Source of the DNA: CAIKLP01 sp965279595 | Lineage (GTDB): Bacteria > Bacteroidota > Bacteroidia > Sphingobacteriales > Sphingobacteriaceae | Assembly: GCA_965279595.1 (NCBI GenBank) | Contig: OZ257246.1 | Coordinates: forward strand, 1,054,001 to 1,118,000 | Reading direction: 5' to 3' | DNA: 64,000 nt | In this document: in pieces, positions 15,770 to 24,886 of the stretch | Layout of the letters: each line of letters begins with the position of its first letter | Position numbering within the stretch: position 1 is the stretch's first letter | The notes under the pieces: generated by a model | What the model saw: only the letters and a program-made list of their open reading frames with translations | Database searches by the model: none | Told to the model about the DNA's origin: nothing | Made by a program: the position numbers and the translations under genes

Positions 15770-17014
15770 TTGGAAAAAGAGAAAAATGATCCATTTGCTT
15801 CATTAAGATATACAGAGTTTCGATATTATTTCTTTGCAAGATTGTGTATAAGCATTGCAATTTTTTCACAATCTGTTTGCGTTGGTTGGCAAATTTATGA
15901 TTTAACCAAAGACCCATTATCACTGGGTTTGATAGGATTGGTGGAAGCTATTCCATTTATTTTAATTGCATTGTATGCAGGTTATGTTGTTGATCATTAT
16001 AATCGAAAAAAAATAATACTAACTGCCATTGGTGTATTATTTTTGACATCAATTGCATTGTATTATTTATCAGCAAATAAAAATATTTTATTGGAGTATG
16101 GAACATTACCAATTTACATAGTTATTTTTATTACAGGTTTAGCTAGAGGTTTTATTAGTCCTTCTGCCTCTGCAATATTATCTCAATTAGTCCCCAAAAA
16201 AATCTATTCCAATTCATCCACTTGGAATTCAACTATTGGCCAAATTGGAATGGTAACAGGTCCTGCACTTGGAGGTTTAGTTTATGGCTTTTATGGAGGC
16301 CCTATGGCTTACTTAATTAATATCTTTTTCTTTTTTATTTCCTTTTCATTGTTTTCAATGATAAAGTCTAAAAAGATTTTAATGCCAGAAAGTGCTGAAG
16401 GTATTTTCAATAAAATAAATGAAGGATTAAAATTTGTTTTTTCAACACAACTTTTAATTGCTGCGTTATCACTTGATTTATTCGCAGTTTTTTTTGGAGG
16501 AGCAATTGCCTTGTTGCCTATATTTGCCAATGAAATATTAAATGTTGGTCCTGAAGGATTAGGTTTATTGAGATCAGCTCCAGCATTTGGTGCAAGCTTG
16601 ATGGCAGTCTTTTTAATTTTTAAGCCTTTAGGAGAAGGAGCAGGTAAAAAATTATTGTATGCTGTAGCTGGCTTTGGTGTTTCAATGATCGCATTTGCAT
16701 TATCTACCAATTTCTATTTATCAATAGTTATATTAATAATAAGCGGTGCTTTTGATAATATTAGTGTGGTTATAAGAACTACTATTGTTCAAACCATGAC
16801 ACCCGATCATATGCGTGGAAGGGTTTCATCTATCAGCAGTATTTTTATAGGTTCTTCAAATGAAATTGGTGCTTTTGAATCAGGTTTTGCAGCAAAGTTT
16901 CTTGGATTAATTCCTTCTGTTATCTTTGGGGGAAGTATGACAGTATTAGTAGTTGCAATTACAAGTAAATTAGCTCCCAAACTGAAAAAATTAAATTTAA
17001 GTAATCATGATTGA
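15770..17014 (+). CDS. Major facilitator superfamily transporter
   Basis: A 414-residue protein with twelve hydrophobic segments. The loop 2-3 MFS motif is seen as GYVVDHYNRKKII, and the N-terminal LRYTEFRYYFFARLCISIAIFSQSVCVGWQIYDLT is typical of the MFS_3/enterobactin-exporter-like branch; DHMRGRVSSI is the matching loop in the C-half. It is likely an efflux permease for small molecules. The start is TTG 15770, directly after the stop of the preceding gene; no better ATG fits. It overlaps terC by 8 bases, so it belongs to the DinB-thiE-TPK-like operon. Confidence 0.87.
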   Translation: MEKEKNDPFASLRYTEFRYYFFARLCISIAIFSQSVCVGWQIYDLTKDPLSLGLIGLVEAIPFILIALYAGYVVDHYNRKKIILTAIGVLFLTSIALYYLSANKNILLEYGTLPIYIVIFITGLARGFISPSASAILSQLVPKKIYSNSSTWNSTIGQIGMVTGPALGGLVYGFYGGPMAYLINIFFFFISFSLFSMIKSKKILMPESAEGIFNKINEGLKFVFSTQLLIAALSLDLFAVFFGGAIALLPIFANEILNVGPEGLGLLRSAPAFGASLMAVFLIFKPLGEGAGKKLLYAVAGFGVSMIAFALSTNFYLSIVILIISGAFDNISVVIRTTIVQTMTPDHMRGRVSSISSIFIGSSNEIGAFESGFAAKFLGLIPSVIFGGSMTVLVVAITSKLAPKLKKLNLSNHD

Positions 17015-17729
17015 ATTATTATCGAATCCTGAAATATGGATTGCTCTATTAACTTTAACAGTTTTAGAAATAGTTTTAGGAATTGACAATATTGTTTTCA
17101 TTTCAATACTTTCTGGAAAACTTCCTAAAGAAAAACAAAAAAATGCTCGACAATTAGGTTTGGGTTTGGCCCTAATAACTAGAATTTTATTATTACTATC
17201 ATTAAGTTGGGTAATGGGTTTAACTGATCCACTATTTACGATATCTAAATATGAAATTTCAGGAAGAGATTTAATCTTACTAATTGGTGGTTTATTTTTA
17301 ATTTATAAAGCGACCACCGAAATTCATGAGAAAATTGAAGGTGAAGATGAAGTTGAAGACAAGAAGGTAAAAGGCCCTGTTTCATTTACATCAGTGATAA
17401 TTCAAATATTATTATTAGATATTGTTTTTTCTCTTGACTCAGTAATTACTGCAGTAGGAATGGCTAGTCATATTGAAGTAATGATTGCAGCTGTTATTAT
17501 TTCTGTTTGTGTAATGTTATTTGCAGCTGAGTCAATTAGTAAATTTGTGAATGAACATTTAACTGTAAAAATGCTAGCTCTTTCTTTCTTAGTTCTGATT
17601 GGAGTGTCGTTATTGGCAGAAGGTTTAGATCAGCATATTCCTAAAGGATATATATATTTTGCAATGGCCTTTTCAGTTTTAGTTGAAATGCTAAACTTGA
17701 GAGCAAAAAAGAAAAAAGGGCACTCTTAA
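17007..17729 (+). CDS. TerC-family membrane protein
   Basis: A 240-residue protein with seven hydrophobic segments. Both acidic membrane motifs of the TerC family are present: LEIVLGIDNIVFISIL in the first helix and LLDIVFSLDSVITAVGM in the central one. TerC proteins move or sense metal ions (Mn, Ca) and protect proteins secreted through the inner membrane; tellurite resistance is only one historical label. The middle loop is highly charged (HEKIEGEDEVEDKKVKG). The gene overlaps the MFS gene by 8 bases and ends one base from the convergent M1 peptidase gene. Confidence 0.9.
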   Translation: MIELLSNPEIWIALLTLTVLEIVLGIDNIVFISILSGKLPKEKQKNARQLGLGLALITRILLLLSLSWVMGLTDPLFTISKYEISGRDLILLIGGLFLIYKATTEIHEKIEGEDEVEDKKVKGPVSFTSVIIQILLLDIVFSLDSVITAVGMASHIEVMIAAVIISVCVMLFAAESISKFVNEHLTVKMLALSFLVLIGVSLLAEGLDQHIPKGYIYFAMAFSVLVEMLNLRAKKKKGHS

Positions 17730-17730
17730 A

Positions 17731-20226
17731 CTATTTATTTGTTTTATCAATTTCAGACATTGCATTTTTAATATATAACCGTAATTCATCTGACTTGGCA
17801 TAACTTAGCATATCAGCTAAAATACTTTTTGTAGATGATTCTATAATGGTTATTGTTGCATTACTTGCTAATGTTTTGATTACATCTACGCCTTCTTTTA
17901 TTGTTTGGTCATTCATCCTTTTTAAATATATTTTATAAAACGGATAAACTAAAAGTGGGCCATAACCAGTTGTGCGTTTAAAATAGTTTAGAAAGAATTG
18001 ATGATTTTCTGATGTACCTGATTCTGCATATAATTCTCCAATAGCAGCAATCATTTGTGAGTTTTCACACTTCTCATTTTCTTTTGCTATTTGAAATGCT
18101 TTCACTTTATTAGTTCGAGTAAATGCTTTAAGTGTACTTGATGCTACTGACCATGAACTATCATTTATACTAATTTCAAAAGTCGATGAATTGTCTCTAT
18201 CAAAATAAACATCCTCTAATATTCTAATGGCTTTTGTTCTTACTGCAGATTTATTATCTCTAATAGCCATTTGTGCTACTTGATTGTAAAGCTTTGTTTT
18301 ATTTGCAGAAGAAAAATTATGAATCTTTGACAAAGCCGTAATTCTAATGGCGTAGTTTTTATCTGTTAAAGCTGAAATAAAAACAGATTGAATGTTTTCT
18401 TCACTTAAATAAGAATCAAGCCCAGTTAAAGCCTCCATTCTATCTAAGTAAAGCGGTGCATTTTTATATTGGAAAATCCATTCTTCTTTAGAGTGTAAAT
18501 CTTTTTTTGTACAGATTAACATTTTCTCTGCATCAACATTTATCAAATCAGGTTTAGCATTCGTATTGAATTCAAATTGTTGCTCTAATTTTTCAAATAT
18601 TATTTTTTTTCTTTCCACCTTACCTTCTGCATAAATATCAATTACCATAGGAATCTTATAAATAGGGGTTTTTGAAGTATTTTGTACTTGAGCAATTTTT
18701 ACAATACTTTTCCGATTCTGTTCATCAAAGTGATATGAAATATTTAATTCGGGGTGACCAGAAGCTAAATACCATTCATCGAAAAACCAGTTCAAATCTT
18801 CACCACTTACTTCTTCAAAAGCTAAACGCAATTGATGAATTTCAACAGGTTTAAATTTGTTTGTTTCCAAGAATAAATTAATTCCTGTAAAGAAGGCATC
18901 ATCACCTAAATACTTTCTAAGCATGTGTAAAATTCTACCACCTTTTTCATAAGAGTTTGAATCAAACATTTCTTCCCTATCTTCAACATGATATCGGATC
19001 ATATCTACTTGTTCTTGACGAGTTGATAAAAGATAACGCATTAAATCAGCTTGTCCAGCTCTATCAGCTATATCTCGGCCATATTTATATTCGTTCCATA
19101 AGTACTCTCCATATGTTGCAAAACCTTCATTCAATGGCAAATTTGGCCACGATTCACTTGTTGTTAAATCGCCAAACCAATGATGAAATAATTCATGTGC
19201 AATAGTTTCTTCATTTGTATTATCGATATGATCACGGTCTGTCATATTCATATCATCTTGGAAACTTACTGCTGTTGTGTTTTCCATTGCACCTGATACA
19301 AAATCTCTCAAAACAATTTGTGAAAATTTATCCCATGGATAATCTACTCCTGTTTTTTTAGAGAAGAACTCAATCATTTCAGGAGTGTTTCCAAAAATCA
19401 CTTTAGCATAAGGTGCATATTTGGGTTCCATGTAATAATTCACTTCCATGTTTTTCCAATTGTCTTTACTTACCACAAAATCACCACCCGCAATCATAGT
19501 TAAATAAGGGGCATGAGGTAAATCTTGTTGCCAATAATCTGTTCGTGTTCCATTGCTATTTTGAGTTGAATAAACTAATCGGCCATTTGAAAGAGTGACA
19601 AATTTATTTTCAACCGTAATACCAATTTCTTGAGTATATTTTTCATTACATGATTCAATAGTAGGAAACCAACATGAATTTGCTTCTGTTTCTCCTTGAG
19701 TCCAAAACTGCCTAGGCTTAATTAAATCCTTATTGTCAGCATTGATAAAATAGAAACCTTTGTCTGAACTGATAGATGCGGCGCCATCTACTTTTAATAT
19801 GTTTGGCTTTGCTACATAAATAATTTTAATAGTATAACTTTGATTTCTGTTATACTTTTTATCAAGTTGAATTGTTAATTTTCTTTGATCATATTGATAT
19901 TTTGCAATTTGATTATTTAAAAAGATAGATTTAATATCAAATCCTTTTGCGTCTAAAATTAATTGTTCCGTTTCATGAAAATAGGGCTTCACTGTAAGTA
20001 TAGCAGTTCCGTTTACAAAACAACTATCCCAGTTTAAATCAACCAAAAGTTTCATGTGTTGAATATCTGAAAGCCTCGTTTTTGAAGGCATATAGAAAGC
20101 TCTTTCTTTTTTGATGCTCTCTGTTTGTTTATCAATAACTACTTTGTTTTTTTGTATTGTACATGAAGTAATTACTAGAAAAAGTAAAACTAAAATTGTT
20201 GAAAAAACTTTCTTAATTGCTTTCAT
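17731..20226 (-). CDS. M1-family aminopeptidase lipoprotein
   Basis: An 831-residue lipoprotein (lipobox VITSC, Cys22). The peptidase core has the exopeptidase motif GAMEN (312-316), the zinc site HELFHHW (His344, Glu345, His348) and the third ligand Glu367 in NEGFATYGEY, so all catalytic residues are present. The C-terminal 280 residues form helical HEAT-like repeats (DKNYAIRITALSKI, DNKSAVRTKAIRIL), as in ERAP-type M1 enzymes. It should trim N-terminal residues from peptides at the periplasmic or outer-surface side. Its start overlaps the end of the TlpA-like gene by 14 bases. Confidence 0.93.
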   Translation of the reverse strand: MKAIKKVFSTILVLLFLVITSCTIQKNKVVIDKQTESIKKERAFYMPSKTRLSDIQHMKLLVDLNWDSCFVNGTAILTVKPYFHETEQLILDAKGFDIKSIFLNNQIAKYQYDQRKLTIQLDKKYNRNQSYTIKIIYVAKPNILKVDGAASISSDKGFYFINADNKDLIKPRQFWTQGETEANSCWFPTIESCNEKYTQEIGITVENKFVTLSNGRLVYSTQNSNGTRTDYWQQDLPHAPYLTMIAGGDFVVSKDNWKNMEVNYYMEPKYAPYAKVIFGNTPEMIEFFSKKTGVDYPWDKFSQIVLRDFVSGAMENTTAVSFQDDMNMTDRDHIDNTNEETIAHELFHHWFGDLTTSESWPNLPLNEGFATYGEYLWNEYKYGRDIADRAGQADLMRYLLSTRQEQVDMIRYHVEDREEMFDSNSYEKGGRILHMLRKYLGDDAFFTGINLFLETNKFKPVEIHQLRLAFEEVSGEDLNWFFDEWYLASGHPELNISYHFDEQNRKSIVKIAQVQNTSKTPIYKIPMVIDIYAEGKVERKKIIFEKLEQQFEFNTNAKPDLINVDAEKMLICTKKDLHSKEEWIFQYKNAPLYLDRMEALTGLDSYLSEENIQSVFISALTDKNYAIRITALSKIHNFSSANKTKLYNQVAQMAIRDNKSAVRTKAIRILEDVYFDRDNSSTFEISINDSSWSVASSTLKAFTRTNKVKAFQIAKENEKCENSQMIAAIGELYAESGTSENHQFFLNYFKRTTGYGPLLVYPFYKIYLKRMNDQTIKEGVDVIKTLASNATITIIESSTKSILADMLSYAKSDELRLYIKNAMSEIDKTNK

Positions 20227-21454
20227 TTAAATATTTTTCAATGGTGTGTATAAACTCTTTCTGAAACTCTTCGTAAAATTTTCCAGTGGCTGGTCCCGAA
20301 TAACCGGTATGTATTTTTCTAACTATACCTTTTTTATCAATAATAATCAAAGTAGGGAATGCAATAAAGTTCTTAAGCATAGGTAAAGACTCGTTCACTT
20401 TGCCCTTTTGATTGGTACCTGCAATTAGTAAAGGGTATTTGATTCCTATTCTCTTTTTGAAATTCAAAATGTTTTTACTTGCTATTTTTACATCGTCACT
20501 TCTTTCATAACAAAGACCAATAATTGATAGGTCTCTTTTTTCGTAAGTTTTAAAAATATTAGTTAGGTATTTAGATTCATCTAAACAATTTGGACACCAT
20601 GAACCCATTATCTGCAAAATAACTACTTTGTTTTGATAAGCTTTATCACTTAAACTGACGATATTGTTTTCTAAATCAGGAAATGCGAAATTAATTTTTT
20701 GAATACCTGGTTTTAAAAATGTCAAACTATCAACATTTGCTAATTGAGCGTTTGGATTAAAATTGGCTGTCCATGTTTCTAATGATTTGGGACCCGAATA
20801 AAATTTCCCATTGATAATTTTATCCCCACTTAATTCAGCAGTAAATAAATAAACATGTGAGCCATCGAAAGTTGAAAGATTTATTTTGTTTGAAGAAATG
20901 TTACCTTCCAAAAAACGATAATCACCAGTAGTTGATAAGAAAGTTCCAATTAGTTTATCATGTGTATTTTTCAAATCAGCTATAGCGATACTTGTATCTT
21001 TTTTATCTGAAGAAATGAATTGACTATCCCATGTCCCGTTGATATCATTTGTAGGTTCATGCTTTTCGATGAATCGATAATGTTCATTATACTTTGCTTT
21101 AAATGGCATATTCAATATCTTGTTTGGATAATGTTTAGTCCATCTACCTACAAGAGAATCATCTTTTACAGCAATCATAAATTCAGAATCAAAATAAGGC
21201 ATCACCCAATTCATGCTATCATTTGAAGTTTTAACATCATCTATTTTAATGGTATCATTAGAATTGAAAATCAGAATACTTGTTTCATTTTTATTATTAA
21301 TTACTTGAAAATTAAAAGGAATTTCTTGATTGAATTCATTAATTAAATAGCCACGCCACATACCATTTTGCAAATCTCTTTTTACTTCTTTATTGCAAGA
21401 GGATTGAATCAGAAAAATGAAAAAAAGGCTAAAATATAATGGTTTTGCTTTCAT
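20213..21454 (-). CDS. TlpA-like thioredoxin-fold lipoprotein with N-terminal DUF4369-like region
   Basis: A 413-residue protein with a lipoprotein signal (FIFLIQSSC, Cys20). The last 160 residues form a TlpA/AhpC-type thioredoxin domain with the redox motif GSWCPNCLDE (Cys287, Cys290). The preceding 230 residues are beta-rich, with RGYLINEFNQEIPF-like repeats as found in other Bacteroidota thiol-disulfide lipoproteins. It probably reduces disulfides in exported proteins on the periplasmic side. It is translationally coupled to the M1 peptidase (14-base overlap), which suggests joint handling of extracytoplasmic proteins. Confidence 0.85.
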   Translation of the reverse strand: MKAKPLYFSLFFIFLIQSSCNKEVKRDLQNGMWRGYLINEFNQEIPFNFQVINNKNETSILIFNSNDTIKIDDVKTSNDSMNWVMPYFDSEFMIAVKDDSLVGRWTKHYPNKILNMPFKAKYNEHYRFIEKHEPTNDINGTWDSQFISSDKKDTSIAIADLKNTHDKLIGTFLSTTGDYRFLEGNISSNKINLSTFDGSHVYLFTAELSGDKIINGKFYSGPKSLETWTANFNPNAQLANVDSLTFLKPGIQKINFAFPDLENNIVSLSDKAYQNKVVILQIMGSWCPNCLDESKYLTNIFKTYEKRDLSIIGLCYERSDDVKIASKNILNFKKRIGIKYPLLIAGTNQKGKVNESLPMLKNFIAFPTLIIIDKKGIVRKIHTGYSGPATGKFYEEFQKEFIHTIEKYLNESN

Positions 21455-21570
21455 AACTTATTTGAATTTTGTGTTAAGTTCATTAAAATAACACATGATT
21501 TGGCAATTTTTTAGAATTTCAATTAAAAAATTACATAAATTGCATCAAAATAAACCGTATCAAATTGATA

Positions 21571-23073
21571 ATGAAAACACTCAAACTACTTTCCCTTCTA
21601 CTTTTTTTAGCAATGATGCCTTTTCTTTTAATGGCTCAAACTAAAGCAGAAAAGCAAAAATTAAAAAAGGAGCTAAAAGTCTACCGTAAAATGAAGCCTA
21701 AAGAAATTAGGACCATGAAATTGAATTTAGAGAAAAAGGTAGAGAATTATAACACAACAAAAACACAACTAAGAATTGCACAAAACAGAGCAGATTCACT
21801 TCAATCTATTTTAAGTGGAATGCAAAGTAGGTTGAGTCAAATGCAAGCTGAATTAATGGCTGCACAAGCTGAAGCAGCAGGTGCAAAAAAAGGAGTGGCA
21901 AGAGGATATTATTATCGTGTTCAATTAGGAGCGTTTAAAAATTTCGATATAAAAGCTAAACTGAATAAAGAAGATCAAACTATTCTTTCAGAAACTACAG
22001 ACGGTGTTGACAAATATGTGGTTGGTTTGTTTTTCACTTTTGAAGAAGCTGATGCATTTAAAAATGACATTCGGAAAATGGGAATTAAAGATGCATTTGT
22101 AGTTCCTTTTAAAGATGGTAAGCGAATCACACATAAAGAAGCTATTGAAGGAATTAAAGCAAATGGTGCAGGTAAATCGTCCTTAATTATTAAACCTTCT
22201 TATGAGGAACAACCTACTACTCCAGGACAAGTTTCGAGAAAAGTGGAAGTGGGTGAATATTCATTAATTAGAGCAGAAAAACAACCAATTGCAATAAAAC
22301 CGAAAAAAGTAATTGCTACAAAACCTGAAATAATAAATGAGCCAAACATAAATAAGGTTGCCTCAACTGAAAAAAACATTATTAAAAAAGCTGAACCAGG
22401 TATTGCTACATCAAAAAAGGCAAATCCGGCATCGCCAGAACCATGGGGCACTGAAAATACCATTACAAAAAAAGTTACACCTTCAAAAACTTTACCTGCC
22501 AATACACAAAGTAAAAGTGTTACTTCACAACCATGGGGTGCAGAAACAGGTACAACTGTGACAAAGGCAAAACCAGCTACAGTACCAACTGCAAAGCCTT
22601 GGGGAACTGAGACTAATAATATTCAACCTGTTGTTGGAAAACCAGCAGTTAAACCAAGTTCAAATAATATAGCAACTAAGCCATGGGGTGCAGATCAAAA
22701 TTCAACACCAATAGTTGCAAAACCAATTGAACCTAAAACGAACATAACTGAAGTTGCGAAACCTTGGAATGAATCACCAAGTGTAAGTCCTAGCATTGCA
22801 AAAGAAAGTGTTCCTGTTGAAGTTGTGAAACCTAAAGCAGAAACAATAATTCCATCAAATAGTGCAGAAAAGTTTCCTGTTGCAAAATCAAATGTAACAG
22901 CTACTCCAGTTACAAAATCTGCAGTTCAAACACCTGTCAAAACTTCAGAGCCGATTAAACCAAGTGTTGCAAAAACAGAAAAGGTAAAAACGGAAATAGA
23001 AATAATTGATATAAATAAATTAACGAATAAAGATTTACAAGAAGCGTCTTTTTCTTTCCGCCGGGTATGTTGA
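21571..23073 (+). CDS. Secreted coiled-coil/SPOR-like protein with PWG repeats; 3' end probably frameshifted
   Basis: A 500-residue exported protein. After a signal peptide (SLLLFLAMMPFLLMAQ) comes a charged coiled coil (about residues 25-105), then a SPOR/Ebfa-like fold starting YYYRVQLGAFKNFD, then a long disordered Lys/Pro/Ala/Thr region with five PWG or PWN motifs. The frame extends two codons upstream as TTG-ATA, but ATG 21571 is the natural start. The annotated frame ends in FRRVC at 23073, while the -1 frame continues without a stop for another 17-18 codons to 23127-23129. A lost T in a five-T run is the simplest explanation. The likely function is envelope or peptidoglycan-associated structure. 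Confidence 0.7.
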   Translation: MKTLKLLSLLLFLAMMPFLLMAQTKAEKQKLKKELKVYRKMKPKEIRTMKLNLEKKVENYNTTKTQLRIAQNRADSLQSILSGMQSRLSQMQAELMAAQAEAAGAKKGVARGYYYRVQLGAFKNFDIKAKLNKEDQTILSETTDGVDKYVVGLFFTFEEADAFKNDIRKMGIKDAFVVPFKDGKRITHKEAIEGIKANGAGKSSLIIKPSYEEQPTTPGQVSRKVEVGEYSLIRAEKQPIAIKPKKVIATKPEIINEPNINKVASTEKNIIKKAEPGIATSKKANPASPEPWGTENTITKKVTPSKTLPANTQSKSVTSQPWGAETGTTVTKAKPATVPTAKPWGTETNNIQPVVGKPAVKPSSNNIATKPWGADQNSTPIVAKPIEPKTNITEVAKPWNESPSVSPSIAKESVPVEVVKPKAETIIPSNSAEKFPVAKSNVTATPVTKSAVQTPVKTSEPIKPSVAKTEKVKTEIEIIDINKLTNKDLQEASFSFRRVC

Positions 23074-23129
23074 GAAAAGATATAGCCGGCAAAATTGATA
23101 CAAGTCTTAAAAAACCTTCAACGCCATAA
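23047..23129 (+). other. Probable frameshift: out-of-frame 3' extension of the upstream gene
   Basis: Shifting to the -1 frame in the T5 run at 23049-23053 gives an uninterrupted reading ...EASFFFPPGMLRKDIAGKID... to a TAA at 23127-23129, three bases before the terminator. The unshifted frame stops at 23071. This fits a one-base indel (real or an assembly error) or ribosomal frameshifting. No classical X-XXY-YYZ slippery heptamer is present. Confidence 0.5.
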
Positions 23130-23163
23130 AAAAAGCCCGAACAAATATTCGAGCTTTTTTTTT
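23130..23163. terminator. Bidirectional intrinsic terminator
   Basis: The arms aaaaagcccgaa (23130-23141) and ttcgagcttttt (23148-23159) pair with one mismatch around a six-base loop, followed by a run of nine T. Seven A precede the hairpin, giving a U-run on the other strand. It lies between the convergent coiled-coil gene and the acyl-CoA dehydrogenase gene and should stop both. Confidence 0.85.
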
Positions 23164-23175
23164 GCCTTTTATTTT

Positions 23176-24315
23176 TTATTTCAAAATTTCTCTTGAAATA
23201 ACAATTCTTTGAATTTCTGAAGTGCCTTCATAAATCTGCGTGATTTTAGCATCGCGCATTAATCTTTCAACGTGGAATTCTTTAACAAAACCATAACCAC
23301 CATGTATTTGAACTGCTTCAACTGTAGTACGCATAGCTGTTTCAGAGGCAAATAATTTCGCCATTGAACTCGCAAGTGCATAGTCTTGTTTCTGATCTTT
23401 TAGCCAAGCAGCTTTTAAACACAATAACCTAGCCGCTTCAATTTCAGTAGCCATGTCAGCTAATTTAAATTGAATTGCTTGATGATTAGAAATTGTTGTG
23501 CCAAATGCTTTACGTTCTTTAGAATAGGCAAGTGCAAGTTCATAAGCTCCTGATGCTATACCTAGTGCTTGTGCTGCAATTCCAATTCTACCCCCTGCCA
23601 AAGTTTTCATTGCGAATTTAAATCCAAATCCATCTTCTCCAATTCTATTTGCCTTTGGAACTTTTACATCTGTAAACATTAATGAATGGGTATCAGATCC
23701 TCTGATTCCTAATTTATTTTCTTTCAAACCCACTTCAAAACCTGGCATGCCTTTTTCTACAATTAAAGCATTAATTCCTCTGTGTCCTTTGGCTACATCA
23801 GTTTGTGCAATTACAATGTAAGTACTAGCATTACTTCCGTTGGTAATCCAGTTTTTGGTGCCATTTAATAAATAATAATCACCCATGTCTTCAGCAGTAG
23901 TTCTTTGGCTAGTTGCGTCTGATCCTGCTTCTGGTTCTGATAAACAAAATGCACCAATTTGTTGACCGCTAGCTAAAGGGATTAAATACTTTTGTTTTTG
24001 TTCTTCAGATCCATATGCTTCTAAACCATAACAAACTAAAGAGTTATTTACCGAAACCACAACTGATGCAGATGCATCAACCTTAGAAAGTTCTTCCATT
24101 GCTAAAACATAGGAAATAGCATCTAAACCTGATCCTCCATATTTTGGATCAACCATCATTCCTAAAAAGCCAAGTTCTCCTAATTTTTTTATTTGTTCTG
24201 CAGGAAATTTTTGATGCTCATCGCGTTCAATAACTCCAGGTTTTAATTCATTTTGAGCGAAATCTCTTGCCGCTTTTTGAATCATTAAATGTTCCTCTGA
24301 AAGTTCGAAATTCAT
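23176..24315 (-). CDS. Acyl-CoA dehydrogenase (short/branched-chain type)
   Basis: A 379-residue flavoenzyme of the acyl-CoA dehydrogenase family. The signatures CLSEPEAGSDA, NGTKNWITNG, the FAD-binding KERKAFGTTI...HQAIQFKLADM and QIHGGYGFVKEFHVERLMRDAKI are all intact, and the catalytic Glu is in IYEGTSEIQR (about residue 363), the position used in short-chain dehydrogenases. It introduces the alpha-beta double bond in beta-oxidation or in branched-chain amino-acid breakdown, passing electrons to ETF. It stands alone, with its terminator shared with the convergent gene. Confidence 0.95.
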   Translation of the reverse strand: MNFELSEEHLMIQKAARDFAQNELKPGVIERDEHQKFPAEQIKKLGELGFLGMMVDPKYGGSGLDAISYVLAMEELSKVDASASVVVSVNNSLVCYGLEAYGSEEQKQKYLIPLASGQQIGAFCLSEPEAGSDATSQRTTAEDMGDYYLLNGTKNWITNGSNASTYIVIAQTDVAKGHRGINALIVEKGMPGFEVGLKENKLGIRGSDTHSLMFTDVKVPKANRIGEDGFGFKFAMKTLAGGRIGIAAQALGIASGAYELALAYSKERKAFGTTISNHQAIQFKLADMATEIEAARLLCLKAAWLKDQKQDYALASSMAKLFASETAMRTTVEAVQIHGGYGFVKEFHVERLMRDAKITQIYEGTSEIQRIVISREILK

Positions 24316-24391
24316 AGTATCTTATTTAATTGTTATCGAAAGTAATAATTAGTGAATATAAAGAAGAGAATGAATATAATTTATATTAATT

Positions 24392-24886
24392 CTATTTTAT
24401 TGCTTTTATTTTTTCTATTATACTTGAAGTTGAATATCCAGGAACAAAATCCATGGTTTCTACTTTTCCGCCATTATTTATCACCACATCTGCACCAACA
24501 ATTTGATCCACTTTGTAATCGCTTCCTTTTACTAAAATATCAGGTTTAAGGTAACTGATTAATTCAAATGGAGTATCTTCATCAAATAGAACCACAGCAT
24601 CTACAAACTGCAATGATGCCATTAAATGTGCTCTTGATTTTTCATCTTGCACTGGTCGTGATGAACCTTTGATTCTTGAAACCGATGAATCCGTATTTAA
24701 ACCAACAACTAGTTTGCCACCTAATGAAGCAGCTCTCGCTAAATAATCAATATGTCCTAAATGTAGAATATCAAAACATCCATTCGTAAACACAACTTTT
24801 AATCCCATATAATGCCAAACATTCATCACACCTTCAAGCTCTTCTTTGAGCATGATTTTGGATTTTAATTTTAAAAGTTTTTCCAT
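24392..24886 (-). CDS. rfaE2: D-glycero-beta-D-manno-heptose 1-phosphate adenylyltransferase
   Basis: A 164-residue nucleotidyltransferase that activates heptose 1-phosphate to ADP-heptose for lipopolysaccharide core or surface glycans. The motifs TNGCFDILHLGH (34-45; HxGH at 42-45), GLNTDSSVSRIKGSSRP (62-78) and the C-terminal YSTSSII match the adenylyltransferase half of HldE. There is no kinase half, so the heptose kinase must be encoded elsewhere, as in other organisms with split genes. It overlaps the upstream flippase-like gene by one base (TAATG). Confidence 0.9.
   Translation of the reverse strand: MEKLLKLKSKIMLKEELEGVMNVWHYMGLKVVFTNGCFDILHLGHIDYLARAASLGGKLVVGLNTDSSVSRIKGSSRPVQDEKSRAHLMASLQFVDAVVLFDEDTPFELISYLKPDILVKGSDYKVDQIVGADVVINNGGKVETMDFVPGYSTSSIIEKIKAIK

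Noticed and set aside
16309..16710. 133-codon frame opposite the MFS gene
   Set aside because: Antisense shadow of a hydrophobic coding region, no recognisable family and no promoter.
22200..22561. Frames in both directions within the PWG-repeat region
   Set aside because: Low-complexity codons open several frames; only the plus-strand frame from 21571 continues from a signal peptide and SPOR-like domain.
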